From a virus: a stretch of DNA of 64,000 nt. Positions within the stretch are counted from its first letter, which is position 1, and every line of letters starts with the position of its first letter. The stretch covers positions 1-64,000 of the IMG/VR virus record IMGVR_UViG_3300032224_000591. The stretch is one strand, 5' to 3'. Of this stretch, positions 15,248 through 21,922 are shown in pieces. A program made the position numbers and the translations under genes. The notes beneath the pieces were generated by a model, which was given only the letters and a program-made list of their open reading frames with translations, ran no database searches and was not told the DNA's origin.

Positions 15248-15250
15248 ATA
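15243..15250 (+). promoter_or_regulatory. Possible late promoter AATAAATA before the tmRNA
   Basis: One base off TATAAATA and just upstream of the tmRNA acceptor piece. It overlaps the stop codon of the preceding gene, so it could be coincidence. No sigma70-type promoter of the TGTACW family is seen for the tmRNA. Confidence 0.3.
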
Positions 15251-15255
15251 CAGTT

Positions 15256-15322
15256 GCAAAGGTTGTTGATGCGTAAGGAATAGACGTTCTGGACCCGGGG
15301 GCGGTACCCGGCGCCTCCACCA
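15256..15322 (+). ncRNA. ssrA: Two-piece tmRNA, acceptor piece (permuted ssrA)
   Basis: The segment ends GGACCCGG, a T-arm-like hairpin (CCGGG with CCCGG around the seven-base loop GGCGGTA), the 3' acceptor strand CGCCTCC (15312-15318) and A-CCA (15319-15322). The acceptor strand pairs over seven positions with GGGGGCG at 15453-15459, including a G3-U70 pair, the alanine identity element. In the permuted alphaproteobacterial tmRNA this acceptor half comes first and the tag-coding half second, exactly as here. The 5' end is approximate. The T-loop is not TTCRA; whether that is usual for the host lineage needs comparison. Confidence 0.85.
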
Positions 15323-15450
15323 TAAACACACAGGGGTCAATATGTGGTATCTTGCTTGGGCTTGGTTTTCTAATTCATCACATATCAATGTGAGCCAACA
15401 TAGGAAGCATACTTCCCGGTATGAAGATTTGTGCATGTAGTGTGTTTATG
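15321..15450 (+). ncRNA. Excised intervening segment of the pre-tmRNA
   Basis: CATAAACACAC (15321-15331) is perfectly complementary to GTGTGTTTATG (15440-15450). This 11-bp helix stacks on the acceptor stem and joins the two tmRNA halves in the precursor. The segment between is expected to be cut out. It holds no convincing reading frame. Confidence 0.7.
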
Positions 15451-15452
15451 AT

Positions 15453-15596
15453 GGGGGCGAAATAGGTTCGACAGGATGCAGTAAAGGTACGAGTAGACCA
15501 ATGCAAACGTTAGATGCAAACGATAATGCACCTCTAGTTATGGCACTTGCTGCCTAACATGCGTCCGGGGGAACGTGGAAACAGAATCCCCCATCT
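15453..15596 (+). ncRNA. ssrA: Two-piece tmRNA, tag-coding piece (permuted ssrA)
   Basis: Begins with the 5' acceptor strand GGGGGCG and a D-arm-like GAAATAGGTTCGACAGG. The tag frame at 15516-15557 reads ANDNAPLVMALAA and stop, with resume codon GCA. ANDN at the start and ALAA at the end are hallmarks of alphaproteobacterial degradation tags. A GGGGG/CCCCC stem at about 15567-15592 (pseudoknot region) follows, and the 3' end is placed there approximately. With the acceptor piece it would rescue stalled ribosomes and mark their products for proteolysis. Confidence 0.87.
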
Positions 15597-15602
15597 ATCT
15601 GT

Positions 15603-15679
15603 GGTCACTTAGCTCAGCTGGATAGAGCATCAGACTTCTAATCTGAGGGTCGATGGTTCGAGTCCATCAGTGATCGCCA
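15603..15679 (+). tRNA. tRNA-Arg (anticodon UCU), CCA encoded
   Basis: GGTCACT (15603-15609) pairs with AGTGATC (15669-15675), followed by discriminator G and encoded CCA. The D-arm AGCTCAGCTGGATAGAGC, the anticodon stem TCAGA/TCTGA with loop CTTCTAA, and the T-loop TTCGAGT are all present. Anticodon TCT reads AGA/AGG. It lies about seven bases after the tmRNA piece, so both may be processed from one transcript. Confidence 0.93.
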
Positions 15680-15718
15680 GCATATATAGTGAGTCCGAAA
15701 CTGACTGAAGGAGTCAAT

Positions 15719-17083
15719 ATGATTAAGCAACTGGCCGCAATCGGAATGGCCTTAACAACCTCTACAGTAGCTCTTGCTACTGATCTTCCGTCAAAGCGAG
15801 CAGCGCCGACATCAGCAAATTACATAAAGATTTGTGACGCGTATGGTGCAGGTTTCTTTGGTATTCCTGGAACTGACACTTGTATCAAGGTTGGTGGCAT
15901 GGTTCGTTATGATACGTTCTATTCGCCCTCTCAAGACCTATACAAGATCACTTCTGGTGCTAAGGCTGTAGCAACTAATAAGGCTACAGAGATGACATTG
16001 GGCAATGAGGTTCGTGGTCGTATCGACCTTGATGCTCGTACATCTACTGACTATGGTACGCTGCAGACCGTTGTGTCTTCACGTCTTGGTCGTACAAGTG
16101 GTGCACTTAACAGCGTGGCTGCTCCTACTGGTGCAACACAGTCTGGCACAACGACTACTCCTATTATGGAAGCTGCCTACATGCGTTGGGCTGGTTTCAC
16201 GGCAGGTATTGCACGTGACAACTTCCAGTATATGCCTGTTGTCACCTATACCGGCAACCAGCATTGGGCATCGTTCTCTAACGGTGCAAAACAGCTTGCC
16301 TACACTGCTGTAATTGGCGGTGGTCTGTCTGCAACGATCGCTATTCAGGATCCTACTGATACAGCGATCGCTCCTATTGGTGTAACTGCACTGTCTACTG
16401 TGTACTCTGTCAACCGCACTCCCCAGATCAACGGTCGTATCGACTTCGATCAGTCATGGGGCGGTGTTGCTGTAATGGGTGCAGCCCGTCAGGCTAATGG
16501 TATCGATCCAACTGGTGTTGCCTATGACAAGACTGCAAACGTCTGGGCTGCTGGTGCTGGTGCTAAGATCAATCTACCGTTCATTGCTGCTGGTGATGCA
16601 ATCTACTTCACTGCCAACTATGCAAACGGTATGACTGAGTACACATCGTCATATGGTTCGAACAAGGCTTCTGCAAACGTACAGCGCGATCTTGGTGGCT
16701 ATGTCATCAACCCGCCTAGCGTTGTGTATGGTGCTGCTGGTCTTGAACTTGTCAAGTCTTGGAACGTAGGCACTGCGCTTACTCATAACTGGTCTGACAA
16801 GTGGAAGTCTAACGTGTTCGCATCGTATGCTTCTATCACTGCTCCTGCTACATCTGCTGCACTTGTGTTTGATGGTAAAGCTGGCTTTGGTGATTCGAAG
16901 ACATGGAGTGCAGGCACTAACCTGACATTCAGCCCTGTCAAGGACTTTGACATCGGTGTTGAGGGTATCTACTCGAACATGAAGCAGGACGTTCGTTACA
17001 CGCTGGCTAGCTCGACAAATATCGTCACTAGTGAGTCAGTGAATAACTGGACTGCCCGCGCGCGAGTCGAACGCCGCTTCTGA
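15719..17083 (+). CDS. Porin_2-family outer membrane porin
   Basis: A 454-residue protein. MIKQLAAIGMALTTSTVALA is a signal peptide with a likely cut before TDLPSKRAAP. YIKICDAYGAGFFGIPGTDTCIKV and GGMVRYD follow, which is the highly recognisable start of Rhizobiales porins (Omp2/RopA type, Porin_2). The rest is alternating beta-strand sequence, and the last residue is a phenylalanine (ARVERRF), the usual outer-membrane insertion signal. I chose ATG 15719 with AGGAG upstream over a longer frame overlapping the tRNA side. A phage-borne porin could replace or mask the host receptor, alter permeability or block superinfection; this is inference. It overlaps the next gene by one base. Confidence 0.9.
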   Translation: MIKQLAAIGMALTTSTVALATDLPSKRAAPTSANYIKICDAYGAGFFGIPGTDTCIKVGGMVRYDTFYSPSQDLYKITSGAKAVATNKATEMTLGNEVRGRIDLDARTSTDYGTLQTVVSSRLGRTSGALNSVAAPTGATQSGTTTTPIMEAAYMRWAGFTAGIARDNFQYMPVVTYTGNQHWASFSNGAKQLAYTAVIGGGLSATIAIQDPTDTAIAPIGVTALSTVYSVNRTPQINGRIDFDQSWGGVAVMGAARQANGIDPTGVAYDKTANVWAAGAGAKINLPFIAAGDAIYFTANYANGMTEYTSSYGSNKASANVQRDLGGYVINPPSVVYGAAGLELVKSWNVGTALTHNWSDKWKSNVFASYASITAPATSAALVFDGKAGFGDSKTWSAGTNLTFSPVKDFDIGVEGIYSNMKQDVRYTLASSTNIVTSESVNNWTARARVERRF

Positions 17084-18204
17084 TGATTACCTTTTGTCCT
17101 GATAAGTTTGGGTTCTATCAAGTAGGCAATCGCTCTACCTATAGTAAACTCGAAGCCTTTGAATGGATGCAAGCTGAAAAAACAAAGGCGGAGTGGAACT
17201 TTAACCGCTCCGCCTTTGACTCTTTGGAATGGACAAAAGAACCAGAGATGGATCTCTGGACAATGTACAAACTAAGAGCGAGACAGATCCGTGAAGCTTA
17301 CGATTATGTTGTACTATTTTATAGCGGTGGCTCTGATAGTCATAATATACTCCATGCCTGGTTAGATGCAGGCCTTAAGATAGATGAGATAGCTACTACA
17401 TGGAACTATGCGGCAACTGGTGATAAACAGAATCACTACAATGCTGAGATTACTAACGTTGTATTACCAGACATTAAAACTTTAAAGGATGGTGGGCACG
17501 AGTTCATATTTAGATTGATAGATATATCACAATTCTGTATCGACCTATTCGATGTATGGGGTAATGAGTTCGACTACAATGTCAACTTTCATTTTAGCCC
17601 AAACAATCCAGCAAAACATCTCTTTCGTGATAAGATCGAAGACTACAAGAATCTAATAGCAGCCGGTAAGAAGGTCTGCTTTGTATGGGGTAAAGAGAAA
17701 CCAAATCTACGATATGCTGATGGATCCCACTACTTTGAGTTTTGTGATAATATCGATAACACAGTAGGACCATACGTACAACGTAAGTATCATCAAGGAT
17801 GGTATGATGAGCTGTTTTATTGGACACCAGACTTTCCTTTGATACCAGTAAAACAATCTCATGTCATATTAAACTATGTAGAACATGCACCTGAATCTGA
17901 TTTTGTAGAGAGAACTAAACCCAGTCAGATCCATAATGCCTACTCTAAGAAATATAATAAGTACCTAAAAGAGGAAGTGTTAAAAACAATCATATATCCA
18001 AAATGGTCTAATGATATTTTCTGTAACGGTAAAACATCATCGTTTACATACTCCATACGAGATGAATGGTTCTTAACATCTAACTTAGATATAAAGCGTA
18101 AATTTATCTATCTAACGAATTATTACTTTGCTAAAGTCGACCCAGATAATACACAGAGTCGAAGAAACATTCGACCATATTATACAACCTATAAGGTTAA
18201 ATGA
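17083..18204 (+). CDS. PP-loop ATPase (asparagine synthase/QueC-like fold), copy 1
   Basis: A 373-residue protein with EPEMDLWTMYKLRARQIREAY leading into YVVLFYSGGSDSHNIL, a clear PP-loop (SGGxDS) around residue 82. This loop binds ATP in N-type ATP pyrophosphatases, which adenylate a carboxyl, carbonyl or tRNA base. The C-terminal half (GWYDELFYWTPDFPLIPVKQS) is not a domain I know. It is clearly paralogous to the protein at 61789: the EPxxDLWxxYxxRAxQIRxxYxYVV block is shared. It is coupled to the porin stop (TGATG) and to the DUF2061 gene downstream. Substrate unknown. Confidence 0.75.
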   Translation: MITFCPDKFGFYQVGNRSTYSKLEAFEWMQAEKTKAEWNFNRSAFDSLEWTKEPEMDLWTMYKLRARQIREAYDYVVLFYSGGSDSHNILHAWLDAGLKIDEIATTWNYAATGDKQNHYNAEITNVVLPDIKTLKDGGHEFIFRLIDISQFCIDLFDVWGNEFDYNVNFHFSPNNPAKHLFRDKIEDYKNLIAAGKKVCFVWGKEKPNLRYADGSHYFEFCDNIDNTVGPYVQRKYHQGWYDELFYWTPDFPLIPVKQSHVILNYVEHAPESDFVERTKPSQIHNAYSKKYNKYLKEEVLKTIIYPKWSNDIFCNGKTSSFTYSIRDEWFLTSNLDIKRKFIYLTNYYFAKVDPDNTQSRRNIRPYYTTYKVK

Positions 18205-18650
18205 TGAAATATTTTGAGTCACATCAGCGTACAATCGCCAAGACTCTAACGATACGTGTTTTATTCACTCTCAGTCACCTACTCAATGGTTACATTGTAA
18301 CTGGTGACCTTATCATCGGCGCCCAGATTGCCGGTGTAGCTGCACTCATTAATATGGCTCTATTCTGGTTACATGATAGAGCTTGGGAGTTTGCTTCTTG
18401 GAATAGAAAGCCAGCCGATACTAAGCTGTTTGTTGATGGTCATCCACGTACAATCAGTAAGAGTATTACATGGCGTGGGCTAATTACAATCAACAACTTT
18501 ATGATACCATTCATCATGACAGGTTCATGGCAGACCGCTGCTGCATTCCTTGGTATCGCAACCATCCTTAACATTATCGTATATTACATACATGAGAGAA
18601 CATGGAATCTCGTGTTATGGGGAAAGAAGGAAATCGAAGATGGCGTTTAA
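18201..18650 (+). CDS. Membrane protein with two DUF2061 domains
   Basis: The 149-residue protein contains the DUF2061 pattern twice. Residues about 7-66 read AKTLTIRVLFTLSH to INMALFWLHDRAWEF, and residues about 84-143 read SKSITWRGLITINN to LNIIVYYIHERTWN. Each half has two hydrophobic helices and ends in the [HD]-E/D-R-x-W motif. DUF2061 proteins are small membrane proteins of unknown role, sometimes fused or adjacent to sulfur-assimilation or radical enzymes. It overlaps the PP-loop gene by four bases and the radical SAM gene by eleven, so the three form one unit. Confidence 0.8.
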   Translation: MMKYFESHQRTIAKTLTIRVLFTLSHLLNGYIVTGDLIIGAQIAGVAALINMALFWLHDRAWEFASWNRKPADTKLFVDGHPRTISKSITWRGLITINNFMIPFIMTGSWQTAAAFLGIATILNIIVYYIHERTWNLVLWGKKEIEDGV

Positions 18651-20013
18651 TAAAGAAACATTCTGTACAATGCCTTGGTCATCGATCATGATTTTACCAT
18701 CTGGTGATTTCAAGATCTGTTGTTTTACTGGGCATGACACAGAACGTGGTGATAGCCATGGTGTAGCGGTCGATGATGATTATACTGCTATGAATGTGCT
18801 TACACATAATATCATGGATGCTATGAATAGTAAGTGGCATAAGGAACTCCGTCTAGCTCAGTCACGTGGTGAACGTCATGAGATTTGTAAGGTGTGCTGG
18901 GATCGTGACGATGCTGCAAAGGTGCAGGGTGAAGTTCCTACATCTCTTCGTGTCGTAAGATCTTACTATCAGAATAATGGCAATAGAGAACGCATTGGTG
19001 GTTATCCAATGAAGGGTGCAGCTTTGCCTGAAACTGCTGACTCTTTGATGGCAGCTGATGGTACTATTACAAAGATGCCATTGAGTCTTGACATTCGCTT
19101 TAGCAATCTATGCAATGCAAAGTGTGTCATGTGTGAGCCGCTCTACAGTACGCTATGGTATGGTGACTGGATGGATATGACCGGCCGTGATGAGTTCTTT
19201 GCTGGCACTAAACAATACAAGATTACTAAGAAGCCAACTGCATCAGGCGGTGCTACATATTCATCTGATATTGATACGTGGAATGATGACCCACGCTGGT
19301 GGGCACAGTTCGATCAGATCGCACCACATCTTCGTCATGTCTATATCACTGGTGGTGAACCATTTGTTCAACCAACACATGATACCTTCATTCAGAAACT
19401 AGTTGAAGGTGGCTACGCTAAGAATATTGTTGTTGAGTATGACACTAATCTCAGTGTTCTAAATACTAAGATTCTTGATATGCTTAAGGAGTTTAAGGAT
19501 CTAATCTTTAGAGTTAGTGTCGATGATGTTGAAGAGCGATATGATTTGATTCGCCATCCTCTGAAGTTTAATAAGCTGCTTGCTAATCTTGAACTCATGA
19601 AAGAGTATGGATTCCATGAGAAGATTGTGAATCTCTCTACATGTGTCGGCATCTACTCTATCTACTCACCTATTAGGATCTACGAGTATTTCAAAGCTGC
19701 TGGTTATGATCGCCACTTCCCATTTGTTCGTATTCTTAGATCACCTGGCGCAGTTGATATGGCCAACCTTCCGCGTAGACTTAAAGAGAAGGTGATCAAG
19801 GACTATGAAGAATCTGATCTTCCACATTTCCATCAGACTCACGTAGTTGGCTACCTAAAGAACACACTTAACAAGTTTACTGATGAAGAGTGTGTTCCTA
19901 AGATGGTTGCATATTTCAAGTACATGGACACACTAGATAGATTGAGAAAGACTGACTGGAAAGCTACGTTCCCTGAGGTAGCCGAACTAGTAAAAGACTA
20001 CATACCAAAATAG
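18640..20013 (+). CDS. Twitch-domain radical SAM protein
   Basis: A 457-residue protein. The N-terminus has FCTMPWSSIMILPSGDFKICC and KVCWDRD, cysteines of the kind found in twitch/SPASM auxiliary-cluster proteins. The radical SAM core starts at SLDIRFSNLCNAKCVMC, a CxxxCxxC triad near residue 160, followed by HVYITGGEPFVQPTH (GGE motif). Twitch radical SAM proteins of unknown substrate are frequent in T4-like and large phages. I chose ATG 18640, which has AAGGAA upstream, over an in-frame start 90 bases earlier inside the DUF2061 gene. It probably performs a radical modification linked to the neighbouring PP-loop ATPase. Confidence 0.85.
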   Translation: MAFNKETFCTMPWSSIMILPSGDFKICCFTGHDTERGDSHGVAVDDDYTAMNVLTHNIMDAMNSKWHKELRLAQSRGERHEICKVCWDRDDAAKVQGEVPTSLRVVRSYYQNNGNRERIGGYPMKGAALPETADSLMAADGTITKMPLSLDIRFSNLCNAKCVMCEPLYSTLWYGDWMDMTGRDEFFAGTKQYKITKKPTASGGATYSSDIDTWNDDPRWWAQFDQIAPHLRHVYITGGEPFVQPTHDTFIQKLVEGGYAKNIVVEYDTNLSVLNTKILDMLKEFKDLIFRVSVDDVEERYDLIRHPLKFNKLLANLELMKEYGFHEKIVNLSTCVGIYSIYSPIRIYEYFKAAGYDRHFPFVRILRSPGAVDMANLPRRLKEKVIKDYEESDLPHFHQTHVVGYLKNTLNKFTDEECVPKMVAYFKYMDTLDRLRKTDWKATFPEVAELVKDYIPK

Positions 20014-20042
20014 TGTACAACCTAACCTACCTGTGGTATAAT
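20014..20042 (+). promoter_or_regulatory. Promoter TGTACA-N17-TATAAT
   Basis: TGTACA at 20014-20019 and TATAAT at 20037-20042, spacer 17, starting directly after the radical SAM stop. The expected start of transcription is at about 20049, which is exactly the first ATG of the next gene. Confidence 0.75.
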
Positions 20043-20048
20043 AGCTAT

Positions 20049-20255
20049 ATGATGAAAACTTCCAATAAACCACTCGGCATTATCTTCATACTCATGTCAA
20101 TGATCGCTATGGGGGTAGCATATAAGATTGTGCTACCTCCACTCGATATGAGTGTTTGGCTTCTTACTGTCCTACTCTTCATAGTGTGGGACAGATTCAT
20201 GGCACTTGGTATTGCCCTATTCTTGGGCGTAGAACTTGAGGATAAAAATGATTAG
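20049..20255 (+). CDS. Small membrane protein, unknown
   Basis: A 68-residue protein beginning MMKTSNKPLGIIFILMSMIA. It has two hydrophobic segments (about residues 9-28 and 35-60) and a charged end, VELEDKND. The longer frame from 20013 would start within the promoter, so I chose ATG 20049. There is no ribosome-binding site upstream other than promoter sequence, consistent with a leaderless message. It overlaps the next gene by eight bases. Inner-membrane location is inferred; function unknown. Confidence 0.6.
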   Translation: MMKTSNKPLGIIFILMSMIAMGVAYKIVLPPLDMSVWLLTVLLFIVWDRFMALGIALFLGVELEDKND

Positions 20256-20478
20256 TGCCATTACGGCTGCGAATACGTTTAATGATGAAATCGAGAAGCT
20301 ACGAAGGACCAAGAATCTTGAGTACATTGATGCAGTCATCTACTGGTGTGAAACCAACAAGATTGAGGTCGAGTTCGCAGCCGGCCTAATCAAGAAGGAT
20401 CCTGTGTTCAAATCAAAAGTTCAAATTGAGGCAGAAAATCTTAATATCCTCAAGCGAGGAGCTCGACTCCCTATATAA
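20248..20478 (+). CDS. 33: Late-transcription coactivator (T4 gp33-like)
   Basis: A 76-residue protein that matches the short gp33-type coactivators of T4-like phages: DEIEKLRRTKNLEYIDAVIYWCE, then EVEFAAGLIK and IEAENLNILK, ending RGARLPI. gp33 bridges the late sigma factor/RNA polymerase and the sliding clamp, allowing replication-coupled late transcription. GAGGA lies five bases before ATG 20248. Its presence fits the TATAAATA-like late promoters found before the structural genes. A gp55-like late sigma is not in this window. Confidence 0.78.
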   Translation: MISAITAANTFNDEIEKLRRTKNLEYIDAVIYWCETNKIEVEFAAGLIKKDPVFKSKVQIEAENLNILKRGARLPI

Positions 20479-20481
20479 ATA
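20474..20481 (+). promoter_or_regulatory. T4-type late promoter TATAAATA
   Basis: A perfect TATAAATA overlapping the gp33 stop codon, about 22 bases before the start of the SprT-like gene. It is the only perfect late octamer on the + strand that I found in a gene-junction position. Confidence 0.65.
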
Positions 20482-20502
20482 GGATAACAGCAGGTGGGAT
20501 CT

Positions 20503-20952
20503 ATGTACCTAAAAATCAAAGGTAAGCCTCTCAGACTCCCGAAGCAGCTTTGTAAGCAGGCTGCTAAACACTACGCCCTAAAGCTACTAGGTCCTCGTCT
20601 CTATCATCTAGTAGAGGTAGAGATTGAGTTCTCAGCCGATGACATGGACTCTGATGTCTATGCATACTGTGACTGGAATGATACTAACTATAAGGCTAGG
20701 GACTTCACAATCACACTCAGACCAAACCTAAGCAAGAAGCAGACGCTGCTTGCACTAGCACATGAGATGGTTCACGTAAAGCAGTATGCTAAGGGTGAGC
20801 TGCGCGACTATGTACGTACTAGACGTTGTAAGTGGCGTGGTGAGATATTCGATGAGCTCATCAGCTATTGGGATGCACCATGGGAGATCGAGGCACACGG
20901 ACGTGAGAAAGGCCTCTACATTAGTTTCATTAATGAGCAGCGAGCTAAGTGA
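20503..20952 (+). CDS. SprT-like zinc metalloprotease
   Basis: A 149-residue protein with ALAHEMVHVKQYAKGEL, the HExxH active site plus downstream residues typical of SprT-like peptidases, near residue 85, and a basic C-terminal region (RTRRCKWRG) followed by APWEIEAHGREKG. Homologues are common in T4-like phages. Substrates are unknown; the family includes DNA-protein crosslink proteases. ATG 20503 follows AGGTGGG; an in-frame GTG at 20494 is less likely. Confidence 0.78.
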   Translation: MYLKIKGKPLRLPKQLCKQAAKHYALKLLGPRLYHLVEVEIEFSADDMDSDVYAYCDWNDTNYKARDFTITLRPNLSKKQTLLALAHEMVHVKQYAKGELRDYVRTRRCKWRGEIFDELISYWDAPWEIEAHGREKGLYISFINEQRAK

Positions 20953-21230
20953 TGGTATATCGTAGCACAAGAAAAACAGCATGCGTAGAGGTTGATGTAG
21001 ACTTTGACCTTGATGACTTCGATGAACAAGATCTGATTGACTACATCGAAGATAAAGGTTATACTATTATAGAAGGTAAGGTAAGCACCAAATATGAAAC
21101 CTTCGATCAACTTGATAAGCAGATATGGGAACTGTATCTGCTCTACACGTCTGATAAAGGAGCGGGTCATCAGATGGATAAAGCGCTTGGTAATTTCTTT
21201 AGTGTGTACTACAACAAAGTCAGCGCTTAA
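20952..21230 (+). CDS. Small acidic phage protein, unknown
   Basis: A 92-residue protein with a strongly acidic start (VEVDVDFDLDDFDEQDLIDYIEDKGY) followed by a helical region and ending FFSVYYNKVSA. The DLxDYIEDKGY part resembles small acidic regions of phage single-strand-binding or DNA-mimic proteins, but this is weak. It is coupled to the SprT gene by ATGA overlap (ATG 20952). Confidence 0.6.
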   Translation: MVYRSTRKTACVEVDVDFDLDDFDEQDLIDYIEDKGYTIIEGKVSTKYETFDQLDKQIWELYLLYTSDKGAGHQMDKALGNFFSVYYNKVSA

Positions 21231-21257
21231 CTGTTTACATACCAGTAGAAACGTGAT

Positions 21258-21842
21258 ATGATGTCTGCATTCGATTGTTACAAAGAGTATGTTGCTCTGA
21301 AGAATCACTTCACTAAGCCTGGTTACGACTACTTCAAATACAATGGAAAGATGAAGCTCAACTACGCCTCATTCGAGAAGCGTAGTGATAAGCTGTTCTT
21401 TCAGAAGCTAGCGAAACATGAGGACCCGCAAGGCCTCATCGTATCCAACCTGCTGCGTGATAAGAAGCTTTGGATCCGTGATCTAGCTTACTCAGAGGTA
21501 GCTGAGAAAACATTCCAAGAGTGGCAGCGTCGTAAGCAGTCACTAACCTATACATTCAAGCAGGAGCTTGAACAGCTATTGCCAAACTTTGATGCTAACT
21601 TCAAGGTATCTGGTAATCATCCCCATCTGATGAAGCTCTACTTCTCAAAGAAGGTGAGTGTCGAGACGATGGTGATTTTGGTTGATCTTGTCAAGTGCTC
21701 TAAGCACTGGTACGATCAGCTTCAATACGACCCTGTCGCTGACGAAGTTCTTAACATAATTGTGAAATATAGACCATTCCTAGATTATGACCGTGAGAAA
21801 GTGAAAAATATTGTGGTTGAGAAGTTTTCTGCGACAGGGTAA
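21258..21842 (+). CDS. 59: gp59-like helicase loader
   Basis: A 194-residue protein aligning by eye with T4 gp59: FDCYKEYVALKNHFTKPGYD, FKYNGKMKLNYASFEKRSDK, FFQKLAKHED, VSNLLRDKKLWIRDL, and a C-terminal domain with KVSVETMVILVDL. gp59 binds fork DNA and gp32 and loads the gp41 helicase. Length is close to T4's 217. It precedes gp32 as a functional partner. ATGs at 21258 and 21261 are both possible; neither has a clear ribosome site. Confidence 0.88.
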   Translation: MMSAFDCYKEYVALKNHFTKPGYDYFKYNGKMKLNYASFEKRSDKLFFQKLAKHEDPQGLIVSNLLRDKKLWIRDLAYSEVAEKTFQEWQRRKQSLTYTFKQELEQLLPNFDANFKVSGNHPHLMKLYFSKKVSVETMVILVDLVKCSKHWYDQLQYDPVADEVLNIIVKYRPFLDYDREKVKNIVVEKFSATG

Positions 21843-21843
21843 G

Positions 21844-21851
21844 ATAAATAT
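21844..21851 (+). promoter_or_regulatory. T4-type late promoter-like GATAAATA before gp32
   Basis: One base from TATAAATA, directly after the gp59 stop and about 70 bases before the gp32 start. In T4 gene 32 is also transcribed late, so a late promoter here is plausible. Confidence 0.55.
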
Positions 21852-21853
21852 GA

Positions 21854-21885
21854 TTATACACAGAAATACGAATTTGTGTATAATG
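21854..21885 (+). promoter_or_regulatory. 10-bp inverted repeat and TATAAT in the gp32 leader
   Basis: ATTATACACA (21854-21863) is perfectly complementary to TGTGTATAAT (21876-21885), with a 12-base spacer. The right arm contains TATAAT (21880-21885), so the repeat could be an operator over a promoter or, if transcribed from the late promoter upstream, a leader hairpin. T4 gp32 represses its own translation through leader structure; a comparable role is inferred. Confidence 0.6.
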
Positions 21886-21922
21886 AAAAATACAAACAAT
21901 ACAATCAATACGGAGAATACAC

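Noticed and set aside
21234-21262. TTTACA-N17-TATGAT promoter-like pair before gp59
   Set aside because: The -10 box overlaps the gp59 start codons, so transcripts would begin after the ATG needed for the conserved N-terminus.
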